From Geobacter sp. (GTDB lineage: Bacteria > Desulfobacterota > Desulfuromonadia > Geobacterales > Geobacteraceae), in the NCBI GenBank assembly GCA_003499925.1, contig DNRQ01000070.1:1-9460 (forward strand): 9,460 nt of DNA, written 5' to 3'. Position 1 is the stretch's first letter. Each line of letters starts with the position of its first letter. The notes under the pieces were generated by a model. That model saw only the letters and a program-made list of their open reading frames with translations, had not been told where the DNA came from and did not search any database. The translations under genes and the position numbers were made by a program. Below, in pieces: positions 1 to 6,817 of this stretch.

Positions 1-420
1 CAGGATAAAGTGTGTAACAAAAAGGGCAATCTCGGGAAGCTCTAGAAGTTGGTGCGTGTAATATGGCTCTTTGTCCTTGAATTCAGTGTTACCGCAAGAG
101 CATTTTTTTGGCATGAGGCTCTTCACTTTTGTCGGACTGAGTAGCACCTGACGGGTGCCTTTGTTCCCAATTTTGCCACCGAGTTTACCTTTTAGTTTAT
201 TGGCAGTTTTTTTCTTAGTAAGCTTATTGTCCGAGGAAGGTGGGCAGCTTGAGTTGGAAGAGTTTTTGTTAAGTCTTGTCTCTAACTGATCCACTGTGGC
301 TTTAAGATATACGTTGAGTTGTAAAGGAAACGACAGCAGTGGCAAAACATTTGACGGGGTATTCGCCAAATCTTCTTCTGAAATGTTGTAGCCATCAGGA
401 AGAAGTTTTGAATCTAACAC
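1..420 (-). CDS. IS66-family transposase, N-terminal part (runs off the left edge)
   Basis: The minus strand is open from a GTG at 420 to the window edge (140 codons). An in-frame TGA lies five codons upstream of this GTG, and a GAGG ribosome-binding-like sequence sits seven bases before it, so the start is well fixed. The translation shows the IS66 TnpC N-terminal layout: a short coiled segment (QLETRLNKNSSNSS, about residues 45-58), the family PPSSD motif (60-64, with Cys59 where Lys is usual), a basic linker rich in Lys and Gly, and a CxCG zinc-binding motif (Cys107, Cys109) followed by YTHQLLELPEI. IS66 transposases are about 500 residues with a DDE catalytic core; the core lies outside the window, so whether it is intact is unknown. 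No tnpA or tnpB is visible upstream, consistent with single-ORF IS66 relatives. The DNA is more AT-rich than the genes at the right of the window. Confidence 0.9.
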   Translation of the reverse strand, partial: MLDSKLLPDGYNISEEDLANTPSNVLPLLSFPLQLNVYLKATVDQLETRLNKNSSNSSCPPSSDNKLTKKKTANKLKGKLGGKIGNKGTRQVLLSPTKVKSLMPKKCSCGNTEFKDKEPYYTHQLLELPEIALFVTHFIL

Positions 421-779
421 GTTGTCGCCTCAGACAATAAGATCAAATTGAATGTCTTTACATCTGATTTTATTATACTGAAATATGCTACAACATGCCA
501 TAATTACAATACAAATTACCTATAATTTCAAAGACCCTGTGATCGGTTACGAGGAAGGCTCTGCGCAGTTGATAAGGTACGTCCCCTTCGATTCTACTCT
601 GCGCATTACAATTAATTAACATTAAAGTTCTTGGAAGAAAACGCTCGATGTATTAATAAGAATATTAATTAAGCATCGCTTTTTGTCGGCTTTGTTGACG
701 TCAGCATAGTCGCAATTCATTACTCACAGCGATGGATAAACCGGCACTTTCGTCTACATCTTCAGTAGGAGATTTAGTT
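421..779. other. AT-rich divergent intergenic region
   Basis: This region separates the minus-strand transposase from the plus-strand gene at 780. No gene is visible. CTCTGCGCA occurs twice in direct orientation (559-567 and 597-605). An imperfect inverted repeat pairs CGATG and ATTAAT (about 644-656) with ATTAAT and CATCG (about 663-678), making an AT-rich hairpin. A TTGACG box at 695-700 could be a -35 element for the 780 gene, but the matching -10 (CATTAC, 718-723) is weak. The IS66 terminal inverted repeat could not be identified here. Confidence 0.4.
472..500 (-). promoter_or_regulatory. possible promoter of the IS66 transposase
   Basis: On the minus strand a perfect -10 hexamer TATAAT (477-472) lies 52 bases upstream of the GTG start. 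The sequence 17 bases further upstream, TGGCAT (500-495), is a poor -35 match. The call rests on the -10 box and its position in an AT-rich stretch only. Confidence 0.3.
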
Positions 780-1331
780 ATGAAGATTCTTTCCCAAGCT
801 ATAATCATAGTTTTGCTTATGCAACAAGTTTGTCTCGCTGAAGTGATAATACCGGAGGCGAAAAGTTTAAGTGCAATAGTCCAGCTAAACGCATTTATTG
901 CTGAAAAGAACCTAAACTCCGAAGAGGTTCTTAACGAACTATCCAGACTAAAGTGGTGGAGACAAGTAGGAAAATGGTCAACACTGGCGCTTACTGGTAC
1001 GGCTACGGCTGTCGGAACAATTGCAGCAGATAGTAGTGATCGCAATAAATCACTAGCGATAACTACATTAGTACTCGGAACTATTGCTACAATTGCAGTA
1101 GCAATTCGAGATGATGGTGAAATAATAGAGAAAATAGGAGCATGCAAAGAAACTGTTACTGAAGGAAATTCAGCGATAGGTAGGTACAGATCAGAATGGG
1201 GAACAGCCGCATTGACATTTGATGCGAAAACCCCACTACAAAAAGAAACTGATCTAGCAAATCACTCTAAAGCAGCTACTGAACTTTTTTCAACTATAAG
1301 TGCCAGCATGGGCAAGTGCCGGATTCATTGA
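780..1331 (+). CDS. small exported or membrane protein of unknown function
   Basis: I do not recognise the family. I chose the ATG at 780 over the one at 732 because AGGAG (767-771) sits eight bases before it and the protein then begins with a typical signal peptide: MKIL, a hydrophobic stretch (residues 7-14), and a likely signal peptidase I site after CLA at residue 20. The mature part (to residue 183) has a polar helical stretch (21-62, with KWWRQVGKW at 58-66), two Gly/Ala/Thr-rich hydrophobic segments (about 67-83 and 92-109) joined by a charged turn DSSDRNK, then a polar C-terminal domain with two cysteines. The paired small-residue hydrophobic segments suggest a helical hairpin in a membrane, or an association with one. 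Cys18 is not in a lipobox. The gene converges with the patatin gene. Its AT-rich composition resembles the adjacent IS66 DNA, so it may have been acquired horizontally. Confidence 0.6.
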   Translation: MKILSQAIIIVLLMQQVCLAEVIIPEAKSLSAIVQLNAFIAEKNLNSEEVLNELSRLKWWRQVGKWSTLALTGTATAVGTIAADSSDRNKSLAITTLVLGTIATIAVAIRDDGEIIEKIGACKETVTEGNSAIGRYRSEWGTAALTFDAKTPLQKETDLANHSKAATELFSTISASMGKCRIH

Positions 1332-1342
1332 AGTCGCTTCAA
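1328..1342 (+). terminator. weak hairpin at the end of the 780-1331 gene
   Basis: TTGAAG, loop TCG, CTTCAA forms a perfect 6-bp hairpin that overlaps the TGA stop codon. It is followed by CTTAAGCATTT, not by a true run of T, so it is at best a weak terminator. Confidence 0.3.
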
Positions 1343-1623
1343 CTTAAGCATTTCATTGCGCCGCTTTGGAACTCATATGTGACTAGGCAGGCTCAGGGGG
1401 ACGCACCTAAAATCCTGCGCATTTCGCACGATTATAACAGGCAGTTGTAAGGGCATTGCTGCCATTTGATTTTCCTGCGGCGCCCTTTCCTCTAAGCCTA
1501 GACAAGCACGCATAGACGCACCCGGCGAACTGCACCACTTCATGAAATGTGGGGAAGTTGCAACTACCTATGTCCGTTCCTAACGACTTAACTGCTTCTC
1601 GCTTTCCCCCTGAAACTTCTGTG
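1332..1623. other. convergent intergenic region with no recognisable gene
   Basis: About 290 bp lie between two convergent stop codons. A minus-strand frame open through part of this region gives no recognisable protein and overlaps the patatin gene end. A GGGGGACGCACCTA string at 1396-1409 resembles terminal sequences of bacterial interspersed repeats, but I cannot pair it with a second copy. AGTTGCAACT (1555-1564) is a 10-bp palindrome. No intrinsic terminator with a T run is visible for either gene. Confidence 0.35.
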
Positions 1624-4272
1624 TTAGTTCGCAATCGTTCTATATATCGATTGGACAATCCCTTGGAAATCAGTGAGTCCCAAAGTAAGAAAGAAGTTAT
1701 CGCCAAAGAAGGTATCATCGAAGCTCCGTGTTCCTGCTGTGAGGCGCAACTTGTCACCGATAATACTGACAAATCCCGACATTCCAAAATTGACGCGGGA
1801 GTAACCTGTTACGTCCTCCCATGTCAGGTTAGCGAGCGGACCAGTTCCATAGGAGGACAAAAAGAAGTTTTGTGTGTGCCGCACCACGTAAAGATCCAGT
1901 TCTGAGTAGTAGACGCGTTCACGGCCAAACTGATCCAAGCCTATCGGTGTGATTTTGGGATTGATTGACCAAGTCGGTGCACACGGGAGCCTTGGTTCCC
2001 AGGAGATATTGAACCCGCCATTCCGCAAGTCTCCGCTAACCTCGTAGGGAAGGGCGTTCATAAGGTCACTGTCCGCAAAACCCTGATTGAGACGGAAGGA
2101 ACCGTCATCGCCAAGCAATGTCTTTGCAAAAAGGCCACCGAGGATTGACACAGTATGAAGCGGAGCCGCTTTTGGATTTATCTTCTTCTCGGCGGATTCC
2201 AGTTTTTCCATGCGGCTGATAAGCTTTTTGACAACAGGGAATAAGAACTCGGTTTCCTTTTCCGATTTGGTGTCGAAAAGGTCCTTAAGCATCTCACTTT
2301 CTGACTTATACTCCTTTTCCTTCAAAGCCTTTATGAACTCAATAAACCCCGGGCATTTTTCCCACTCAGGAGACATAAATGTCTCTGCTATGATTTTAAC
2401 GTTGTTGGGCTTCTCGCCTCCGCCCCTAGGGAGGGGCCAACCAAGTTCCTTTTGCCCCAGTGTCGCAAAGACAGCATTGGCATCCGGATCTGTGTCTAAG
2501 TTAAGAAGTTTATAAATGGCCTGAACCGAGTCTGCGAAGCATGTGGAAGTGGCTCTGAGTTGCGTGGAGCACTCAAGCTTTGCGAGATTGTTGACCGCAT
2601 CATAGGTTCCCGCATAGTAGTCGAACTTCCGGAAATCCTCATCGATGAATGCCCCGAAGTGGCCGAGGTAATTGCCTGTAAGGCCGGAGTATCTCGATGA
2701 GAGTAATACCCGGCGATCTCCAAGGACATCGTTTTCGGCACTGCCAATGGCTGAACTTACATCGACCCGGTCCACCTTCTTAGCCAGTTCATTGAGTAGG
2801 GACAGGTGATTTACCCGTAGGTTCTGTAAAGAACCTGCGGGTAACCTGCCGTACTCGTTGCACGGTCCAGCAAATGAGGATTGCTCGCACTCGTACCAGG
2901 CCTGCCAGCCGTTCAGAGACTGAAGTACTCCATCGACAAGAGTTGAGGAACGCGAGTCATCGCTTTGCAGGAATTGCAGGTATGGGTCAGTTATTGGTGA
3001 AGCTCCTCTTACTGTTTGAGGTACAACAGCCAAAGCGTCTGCGACCTTTAGTGTCATCTTCTTCATTTGGTGGTTCCAATCGCCACCTGTCACTTCCTTA
3101 TATAGCTCGTAGGTGCTGCCGGTTCTCAATGCACCGGTTAGGAACTGTGCTTCCCCCAGAAGTCCGTAAGTGGCTTTACTCGCCTTCTTTAATCGCTGTG
3201 CTTCGGATAAAGCTCCCTCACGGAGATTTCCGGGTTCCATGTAAACATACGTGGTGCGTCGGCTCTTTTCCCTTCTCTTCTGTGCCTCCAAGTTCCTGTC
3301 CGACTGCCAACCCTCGCTCAACGCCTTTGCGGTCCCAAGAGGAACGTTGTCAAATACTCCACCATCCACGAAATATGAGTTTGCCTCGTAGTACCCCTCG
3401 GGGCAGACTTTGCTTTTCAACGTCAAACCTGAGAGACTTTTCGCCGGCGTGCAGTAATCCAGCAGCACCTGTCCGAAAGCAAACGGAAAAGCACTTGATG
3501 CCAATAGTGCGTCAAGTACTTTCTGCGTCGGAATCTCAATATTGCCGTCTCCTGTACCTACCCCCTGGAGGTGGATCACGTTTCCCAGTGTTGGATTCTG
3601 AAGGTTCATCAAGTATGGCGAGAAGCTGAGCTTGCGGTTTTTCGCCTCCATGAGAATAGGTATGACGAATCGATCATTATCAACTTTGATTCCATCAACA
3701 GAGATTATACTAGGGGTGGCCCGCGTGACTATGAAGGCTAACGGAACTTTGCAATTGTCCCGGTAATGAGGAGCATCAAGTATCTCCTTGATCTTCTTGA
3801 TAACTTTTTTAAGTGGCGTCCTAGATAAGAGGGAGTCGGTCTCCTCGTAATCCTTTTTATTCTCAGGCAGAAGCTCCTTTATATCAATATCCAGCCATGC
3901 GTCTCTGAATACATTGTCTGAAATTGTATCAGGAAAGTGCACGTCGCTGCTGCTCGGATCCCGGCACCAGGAAATAGCTGTAAGGAGGGCATTTATACTT
4001 CCTGCTGAGGCCCCTGCAGCTGCTGTTATCGTCGGTGGCAGGTAATGAGGGCCTTGAAGGTCCCGATGATGATTCAGATACGACACAAATGCCCAGTTCA
4101 ATCCGGCTTCATAAGAACCAAGACTGATTCCTCCGCTGATGGCGAAGGCGAACGGTATGGTATCCTCTGTATCCACAGGTTCTGAAAGCTTCTGTGCCTG
4201 CTCTGCAATGGCACCTGTCACCAGGGATGAAAGTAACCCAGCACAAATCAGCAGCGACCTCAACGCTTTCAT
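1624..4272 (-). CDS. secreted patatin-like phospholipase with a large C-terminal region
   Basis: Patatin-family serine lipid acyl hydrolase of 882 residues. The start at 4272 is preferred to the one at 4320 because a GGGGGAAGG sequence lies just upstream and the protein then begins with a textbook signal peptide (MKALRSLL, hydrophobic core, AIA cleavage site at residue 23). The catalytic domain spans about residues 39-330. It contains the glycine-rich oxyanion segment SGGISLGSYEAG (46-57), the nucleophile elbow GASAG with Ser89, the ASSAFPFAF segment (258-266), and DGGVFDN with the catalytic Asp303 of the Ser-Asp dyad. This half is complete. The remaining ~550 residues are not recognised. The last ~110 residues alternate polar and aromatic or hydrophobic residues (for example SRVNFGMSG, DNFFLTLGL) and may be beta-rich, as in an outer-membrane or surface-exposed domain. 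Known families combine patatin with a BamA-like barrel (PlpD type), but I cannot confirm that here. It likely acts on phospholipids in the periplasm or outside the cell. Confidence 0.93.
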   Translation of the reverse strand: MKALRSLLICAGLLSSLVTGAIAEQAQKLSEPVDTEDTIPFAFAISGGISLGSYEAGLNWAFVSYLNHHRDLQGPHYLPPTITAAAGASAGSINALLTAISWCRDPSSSDVHFPDTISDNVFRDAWLDIDIKELLPENKKDYEETDSLLSRTPLKKVIKKIKEILDAPHYRDNCKVPLAFIVTRATPSIISVDGIKVDNDRFVIPILMEAKNRKLSFSPYLMNLQNPTLGNVIHLQGVGTGDGNIEIPTQKVLDALLASSAFPFAFGQVLLDYCTPAKSLSGLTLKSKVCPEGYYEANSYFVDGGVFDNVPLGTAKALSEGWQSDRNLEAQKRREKSRRTTYVYMEPGNLREGALSEAQRLKKASKATYGLLGEAQFLTGALRTGSTYELYKEVTGGDWNHQMKKMTLKVADALAVVPQTVRGASPITDPYLQFLQSDDSRSSTLVDGVLQSLNGWQAWYECEQSSFAGPCNEYGRLPAGSLQNLRVNHLSLLNELAKKVDRVDVSSAIGSAENDVLGDRRVLLSSRYSGLTGNYLGHFGAFIDEDFRKFDYYAGTYDAVNNLAKLECSTQLRATSTCFADSVQAIYKLLNLDTDPDANAVFATLGQKELGWPLPRGGGEKPNNVKIIAETFMSPEWEKCPGFIEFIKALKEKEYKSESEMLKDLFDTKSEKETEFLFPVVKKLISRMEKLESAEKKINPKAAPLHTVSILGGLFAKTLLGDDGSFRLNQGFADSDLMNALPYEVSGDLRNGGFNISWEPRLPCAPTWSINPKITPIGLDQFGRERVYYSELDLYVVRHTQNFFLSSYGTGPLANLTWEDVTGYSRVNFGMSGFVSIIGDKLRLTAGTRSFDDTFFGDNFFLTLGLTDFQGIVQSIYRTIAN

Positions 4273-4425
4273 TGCCTTCCCCCACAAGAACAGCAACAAT
4301 AATAAAGGGCCTGACCACACTTGCGACAGTCATAGCACCAGTGAACTTAAAATGCACTTAGTTCAGCTTAACATTACAGTCACTCCACCCCCCTCTTTAC
4401 ATGCTACTTCAAAGAGATGGTGAAA

Positions 4426-4431
4426 TATAAT
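4426..4431 (+). promoter_or_regulatory. -10-like TATAAT upstream of the candidate structured RNA
   Basis: A perfect TATAAT lies 40 bases before the first hairpin of the structured block at 4471. No good -35 hexamer is present 16-18 bases upstream (GCTACT region), so this is suggestive only. A second, one-off box TATAAC is at 4457-4462. Confidence 0.25.
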
Positions 4432-4470
4432 ACAGGTGCTAATTAAAGTCAAAACATATAACTGGGGCTA

Positions 4471-4737
4471 ACCTGAGTGCTTAGGTCTTTGCTGTCCATG
4501 CAAGCATGCGAAACTCCTCTTGGAGCAGTGAATTTTTTCATTCGGGAAGTTGGTGCTGTACCAAGTTACGCATGGTTGCATGGGCGTTCTGGATTTACCT
4601 GTAACGGCGAAAGAATTAGCAAGAATAAAGACCCCCCAGGCACCAGGTCCGGTGTCGTGAGCACAACGATCACCTGATCAGCGGGCCAACCGGTAGGCGC
4701 TACAGTTTCGTCCTGAGGGTACCTCAACGGTACCCTC
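4471..4737 (+). ncRNA. candidate structured non-coding RNA of unknown class
   Basis: The plus strand of this gene-free stretch folds by eye into a compact structure. A hairpin ACCTGA/TTAGGT with loop GTGC (4471-4486) is followed by a long helix: CCATGCAAGCATGCG (4496-4510) pairs with CGCATGGTTGCATGG (4569-4583) at 14 of 15 positions, extended by a U-G, G-C, U-G run (4493-4495 with 4584-4586). That helix encloses three hairpins: CTCC/GGAG (4514-4525), AGTGAA/TTCATT (4527-4542) and TTGGT/ACCAA (4550-4564). Downstream are CACC/GGTG (4641-4654), overlapping an alternative GTGT/GCAC (4652-4664), GTAG/CTAC (4693-4703), and a perfect 9-bp final hairpin (4715-4737). Several pairs are G-U on the plus strand and would be A-C mismatches on the minus strand, which favours transcription in the plus direction. 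No riboswitch, tmRNA, 6S RNA, ribozyme or retron signature that I know was found. It could also be the end of a decayed mobile element. Confidence 0.42.
4715..4737. terminator. perfect 9-bp hairpin between the RNA candidate and the repeat gene
   Basis: GAGGGTACC, loop TCAAC, GGTACCCTC. It lies five bases beyond the stop codon of the minus-strand frame ending at 4743 and at the 3' end of the plus-strand structured block. There is no clear T run on either side, so it may end transcripts weakly or simply be the last helix of the RNA. Confidence 0.4.
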
Positions 4738-4742
4738 TAACT

Positions 4743-5323
4743 CTACTCCTTCCCCTTCCCAAGCAGCGACCCGTTTCCCCACTTCCCGATCTCCCTTCTC
4801 AGTTGCGTCTCCCGAGCCTCCAGCCTAACCCGGCTGAATGATAAAAGCCTCTTTAGTGGATGGCTGCTCATTTTTGCCTTAGCTTCATCCCAGCTATCAT
4901 GAGCTTCATCCTCGCGGTGTTCATCTTCATCATTGAGAGGGTGAGCTTCAACATCGAGGGTGTTGATCTTCATCATCGCGATGTTTATTTTCATCATCGA
5001 GGGGGTGATATTCATCATTGCAATGTTGATCTTCATCCACGTGGGGTTGAGCTTCAACCTCGCGATACTGCAGGGTGATCTTCACCCCGTTGCCCCCCAC
5101 GCAGCCCCCACTCTTATCGGCATCCAAGTCTTGTTCAAAGGCTAGCGCCAGGGGAAGGGATGAGGACTCCGGGCCGTCCGTGGCACCACTGGCTAGAGAG
5201 AGTTTATCAGTGGGTTGGAGGGGAAGGGAGAGTGAGAAGAGGTGTTGTAAATCCGGAAGTTCAGAAAAGCCTTTAGGAGCAACATGCGACAAGAGGCTAA
5301 TGAGCGCAAAGCAGGACCTTCAT
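4743..5323 (-). pseudogene. frameshifted secreted protein with Asp/Glu/His-rich heptad repeats
   Basis: I do not recognise the family. Two overlapping minus-strand frames read as one protein if a single base is removed inside the repeats near 4956-4977. The first frame (TTG 5292 to TGA at about 4948) carries a Ser/Leu-rich region, GGCVGGNGVKITLQYR and repeats 1-5. The second frame continues with repeats 6-9 and a basic C-terminus (KRLLSFSRVRLEARETQLRR) to TAG at 4743. Upstream, ATG at 5323 begins MKVLLCA and then meets a TAG; shifting by one base gives MKVLLCA-LISLLSHVA, a plausible signal peptide. Two frame breaks suggest a decayed gene of about 190 codons. Alternatively the repeat-borne break could be a reversible slippage switch. 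No good ribosome binding site precedes 5323. The reconstructed protein would be exported and acidic with many histidines, which could bind metals, but that is inference from composition alone. Confidence 0.5.
4872..5061 (-). repeat. 21-nt tandem repeat array (heptapeptide, 9 units, one of 22 nt)
   Basis: Read on the minus strand the units are: 5061-5041, 5040-5020, 5019-4999, 4998-4978, 4977-4956 (22 nt), 4955-4935, 4934-4914, 4913-4893 and a decayed ninth at 4892-4872. The common core is GATGAAGATCAACAC-like. The encoded heptads are EVEAQPH, VDEDQHC, NDEYHPL, DDENKHR, DDEDQHP(+1 base), DVEAHPL, NDEDEHR, EDEAHDS and WDEAKAK. Units differ at several positions, so the array is old, yet the D/E-D/V-E core is kept. 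The extra base in the fifth unit is the cause of the frame change. Confidence 0.88.
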
Positions 5324-5433
5324 GCTCTTGATGACTGGAACTTAGTCTGAAGTTACGCAGGACCGCAGGGACCCCAGGGCCGCCCCTCGGCTAAGCTAAC
5401 AGTAACAGCATCATCGATAGCAGCACAGCAGGC

Positions 5434-5471
5434 AAAAGCGGCCCCGGGTTTCCCGGGGCCGCTTTTGTTTT
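5434..5471 (+). terminator. strong intrinsic terminator
   Basis: AAAAGCGGCCCCGGG (5434-5448), loop TTT, CCCGGGGCCGCTTTT (5452-5466), followed by GTTTT. The 15-bp stem is perfect and the A run before it makes it usable in both directions. No gene is recognisable directly upstream on the plus strand. On the minus strand the next feature upstream is also gene-free, so the transcript it once ended may have been lost. Confidence 0.85.
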
Positions 5472-6036
5472 ATCTGCAGATTACTCGGTCTTGGCCAGCC
5501 TTTGTCTCGCCCTGCCCCATCATTTAGCCCTTCCCCCTTCTACGTCTGCCCCATAGCTGTCCTTCCACAAACAGAGTGTCAACCATTGACAATGCAAATG
5601 AAAGGTAATAGATTGGCCGCACATTAATTGCGTCTTTTTCTCCGGCGTAACAATGGGTTCTGGGGGAGGATTGGATAAAGCTCCGACCTCAGGCCACGTG
5701 TCTGACATCGTGAGCCACCGCGGAGAGCGGTTGACTAAAGAACAGGGATGACAGCCAAACACTCATCTAGCAACGCACAATTGCACGGGCGTTATATATA
5801 CCTCGCAGCCCGTTCGCGCCAAGATACTCAGTTTTCGATTACCGCTCGATATCAGCTCTTGTATCGGTGAATTAAGCGATAGGTCTAGCACGAAATTTAC
5901 AACCCGTAGGATGCCGACCCAATATGGTTACACCAGAACGAAATGTGGGAATACATGGTGGTTGCGGAGCAGCCTTTCGAGTCTGCCCGGTGGCTAAAGT
6001 CGAACTTGCAAGCATGTCGTCGACAGGAGAAAACTG
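5472..6036. other. gene-free stretch upstream of the small gene at 6037
   Basis: About 560 bp without a supportable gene. A minus-strand frame of 80 codons (5520-5762) has no ribosome binding site, no recognisable domain and odd composition, so I reject it. An inverted repeat CGGGC/GCCCG brackets about 5787-5812 around TTATATATA. A weak promoter for the gene at 6037 may be TTACAA (5898-5903) with CAATAT 17 bases later. Nothing else stands out. Confidence 0.3.
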
Positions 6037-6294
6037 ATGGCAAATTTCAAACGAAGCACACTAGGCCTCATCCACGAAATGGTTCTCTGCCTCACGACTA
6101 GCACAAAAGGTTTCGAAGTGTTCGGTATGGATAGAGTGGGCAGGAAGGTGGTCCTCGTCCGCCGGAAGAAGTTGGAGGCCTGTATGGCGGATGCCGCCCT
6201 GATGGCACAGGCTCTGGCAAACTTCAGAAAGAAAACCGTGCGACTGGATATCCAGTCGGAGCGGGTTGATGAATTTCACCCTGTAAATGACTGA
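6037..6294 (+). CDS. small basic protein of unknown function (85 residues)
   Basis: I do not recognise the family. AGGAG (6025-6029) lies seven bases before the ATG, a strong translation start. The protein has two parts: residues 1-45 with alternating hydrophobic and polar residues including KGFEVFGMDRVGRKVVLVRRKK, likely a small beta-sheet with a basic edge, and residues 46-72 (LEACMADAALMAQALANFRKK), a likely amphipathic helix, then a charged tail. There is no signal peptide or membrane segment, so it is probably cytoplasmic. It stands alone on the plus strand. The region after its stop contains a hairpin. The good ribosome binding site and GC-rich codon use like that of the right-hand genes support it as a real gene. 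Confidence 0.62.
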   Translation: MANFKRSTLGLIHEMVLCLTTSTKGFEVFGMDRVGRKVVLVRRKKLEACMADAALMAQALANFRKKTVRLDIQSERVDEFHPVND

Positions 6295-6508
6295 ACAGGG
6301 AGGGAGCATGGACGGAGGGGCAGGTCGAAAGTTGCTTACAAAAAGGCAGAAGGAATGCCCGGGGAGCCGGGGGCAGGACATAGGAAATGATTTCCGAAGC
6401 TAACTGGACAGCCAGGGGAACCTATAGTTCCCGGCATTCCCGGCTAGCGCTGAATGAAAAAATGATCATCGTCCCTGCTCTAAAAACACTGATTCGCGAA
6501 GGTGGCGT
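6295..6508 (+). other. intergenic region with nested hairpins before the B12-binding fragment
   Basis: GCC-AG-GGGAAC/GTTCCC-GGC (6411-6435, loop CTATA) is a good hairpin with a 2-base bulge. GGAATGCC (about 6353-6360) can pair with GGCATTCC (6433-6440), and AGCCGGG (6365-6371) with CCCGGCT (6440-6446), which would be alternatives to the first hairpin. GGAAA/TTTCC (6383-6395) is another small hairpin. This could be the 3' end of the small gene's transcript or a structured leader of the following gene. AGCCAGGGGAACCT resembles a cobalamin-riboswitch B12 box, but the rest of that riboswitch is absent. Confidence 0.35.
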
Positions 6509-6817
6509 ATGAAGGTACTTCTGATCCAACCTTTCAGCTCTTCACCCCTGATGGACCAGGTCTATCTGTTCGAGCCTCTGGCCCTTGAATACCTTGGAGC
6601 AGGCGCCAAGTCGGATGGACACCTGGTCAAGCTGCTGGATGCGCGCATCGACCAGGATATCGAAGGCGCGGCGCTTGCGTTTCGACCTGACGTGGTCGGA
6701 ATCACCGGCTTCACCAGTCACGTCAACATCATAAAGAATGTCGCCGACCGGATCAGAGAGCTGATGCCGGATGCCAAGGCTGGTTATTACCTCGCGCCAG
6801 CACTCCTCCCCCCGTAG
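6509..6817 (+). pseudogene. truncated B12-binding radical-SAM protein (N-terminal domain only)
   Basis: The first ~90 residues are a cobalamin-binding Rossmann-type domain of the kind placed before a radical-SAM domain: MKVLLIQPFSS, LEYLGAGAKSDGHLVKLLDAR (27-47), PDVVGITGFTSHV (60-72) and IREL-MPDAK (82-90). Intact members are about 450-550 residues, and after DAK they continue with a VVGGHH-like segment and then a CxxxCxxC radical-SAM core. Here the sequence leaves the family right after DAK (about 6778) and stops at 6817 inside a G/C-rich palindromic repeat. The start is good (AAGG at 6499-6502, six bases before ATG). The family has roles in hopanoid, bacteriochlorophyll and other C-methylation or ring chemistry; the substrate cannot be told from this fragment. 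It is very likely non-functional. Confidence 0.8.

Noticed and set aside
1407..1787. Minus-strand frame overlapping the patatin gene end
   Set aside because: Overlaps a real gene out of frame and shows no recognisable family; a transposase remnant was considered but not supported.
2874..3629. 251-codon plus-strand frame inside the patatin gene
   Set aside because: Antisense shadow of a clear patatin catalytic domain; no domain, no start signal.
4477..4677. Small plus-strand protein
   Set aside because: GTG start without a ribosome binding site, no recognisable motif, and the same bases form conserved-looking helices.
4700..4737. Hammerhead ribozyme on the minus strand (GGACGAAAC)
   Set aside because: The required CUGAUGA segment is absent from the correct position.
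4872..5061. Regular ~21-nt repeats as a CRISPR array
   Set aside because: The units are contiguous with no spacers and encode heptapeptides on the minus strand; there are no cas genes.
5520..5762. 80-codon minus-strand frame
   Set aside because: No ribosome binding site, no domain, Cys/Trp-rich random-looking composition.
6295..6508. Cobalamin riboswitch before the B12-binding gene
   Set aside because: Only a rough B12-box-like string (AGCCAGGGGAACCT) is present, with no GCCACTG element or other conserved core segments.
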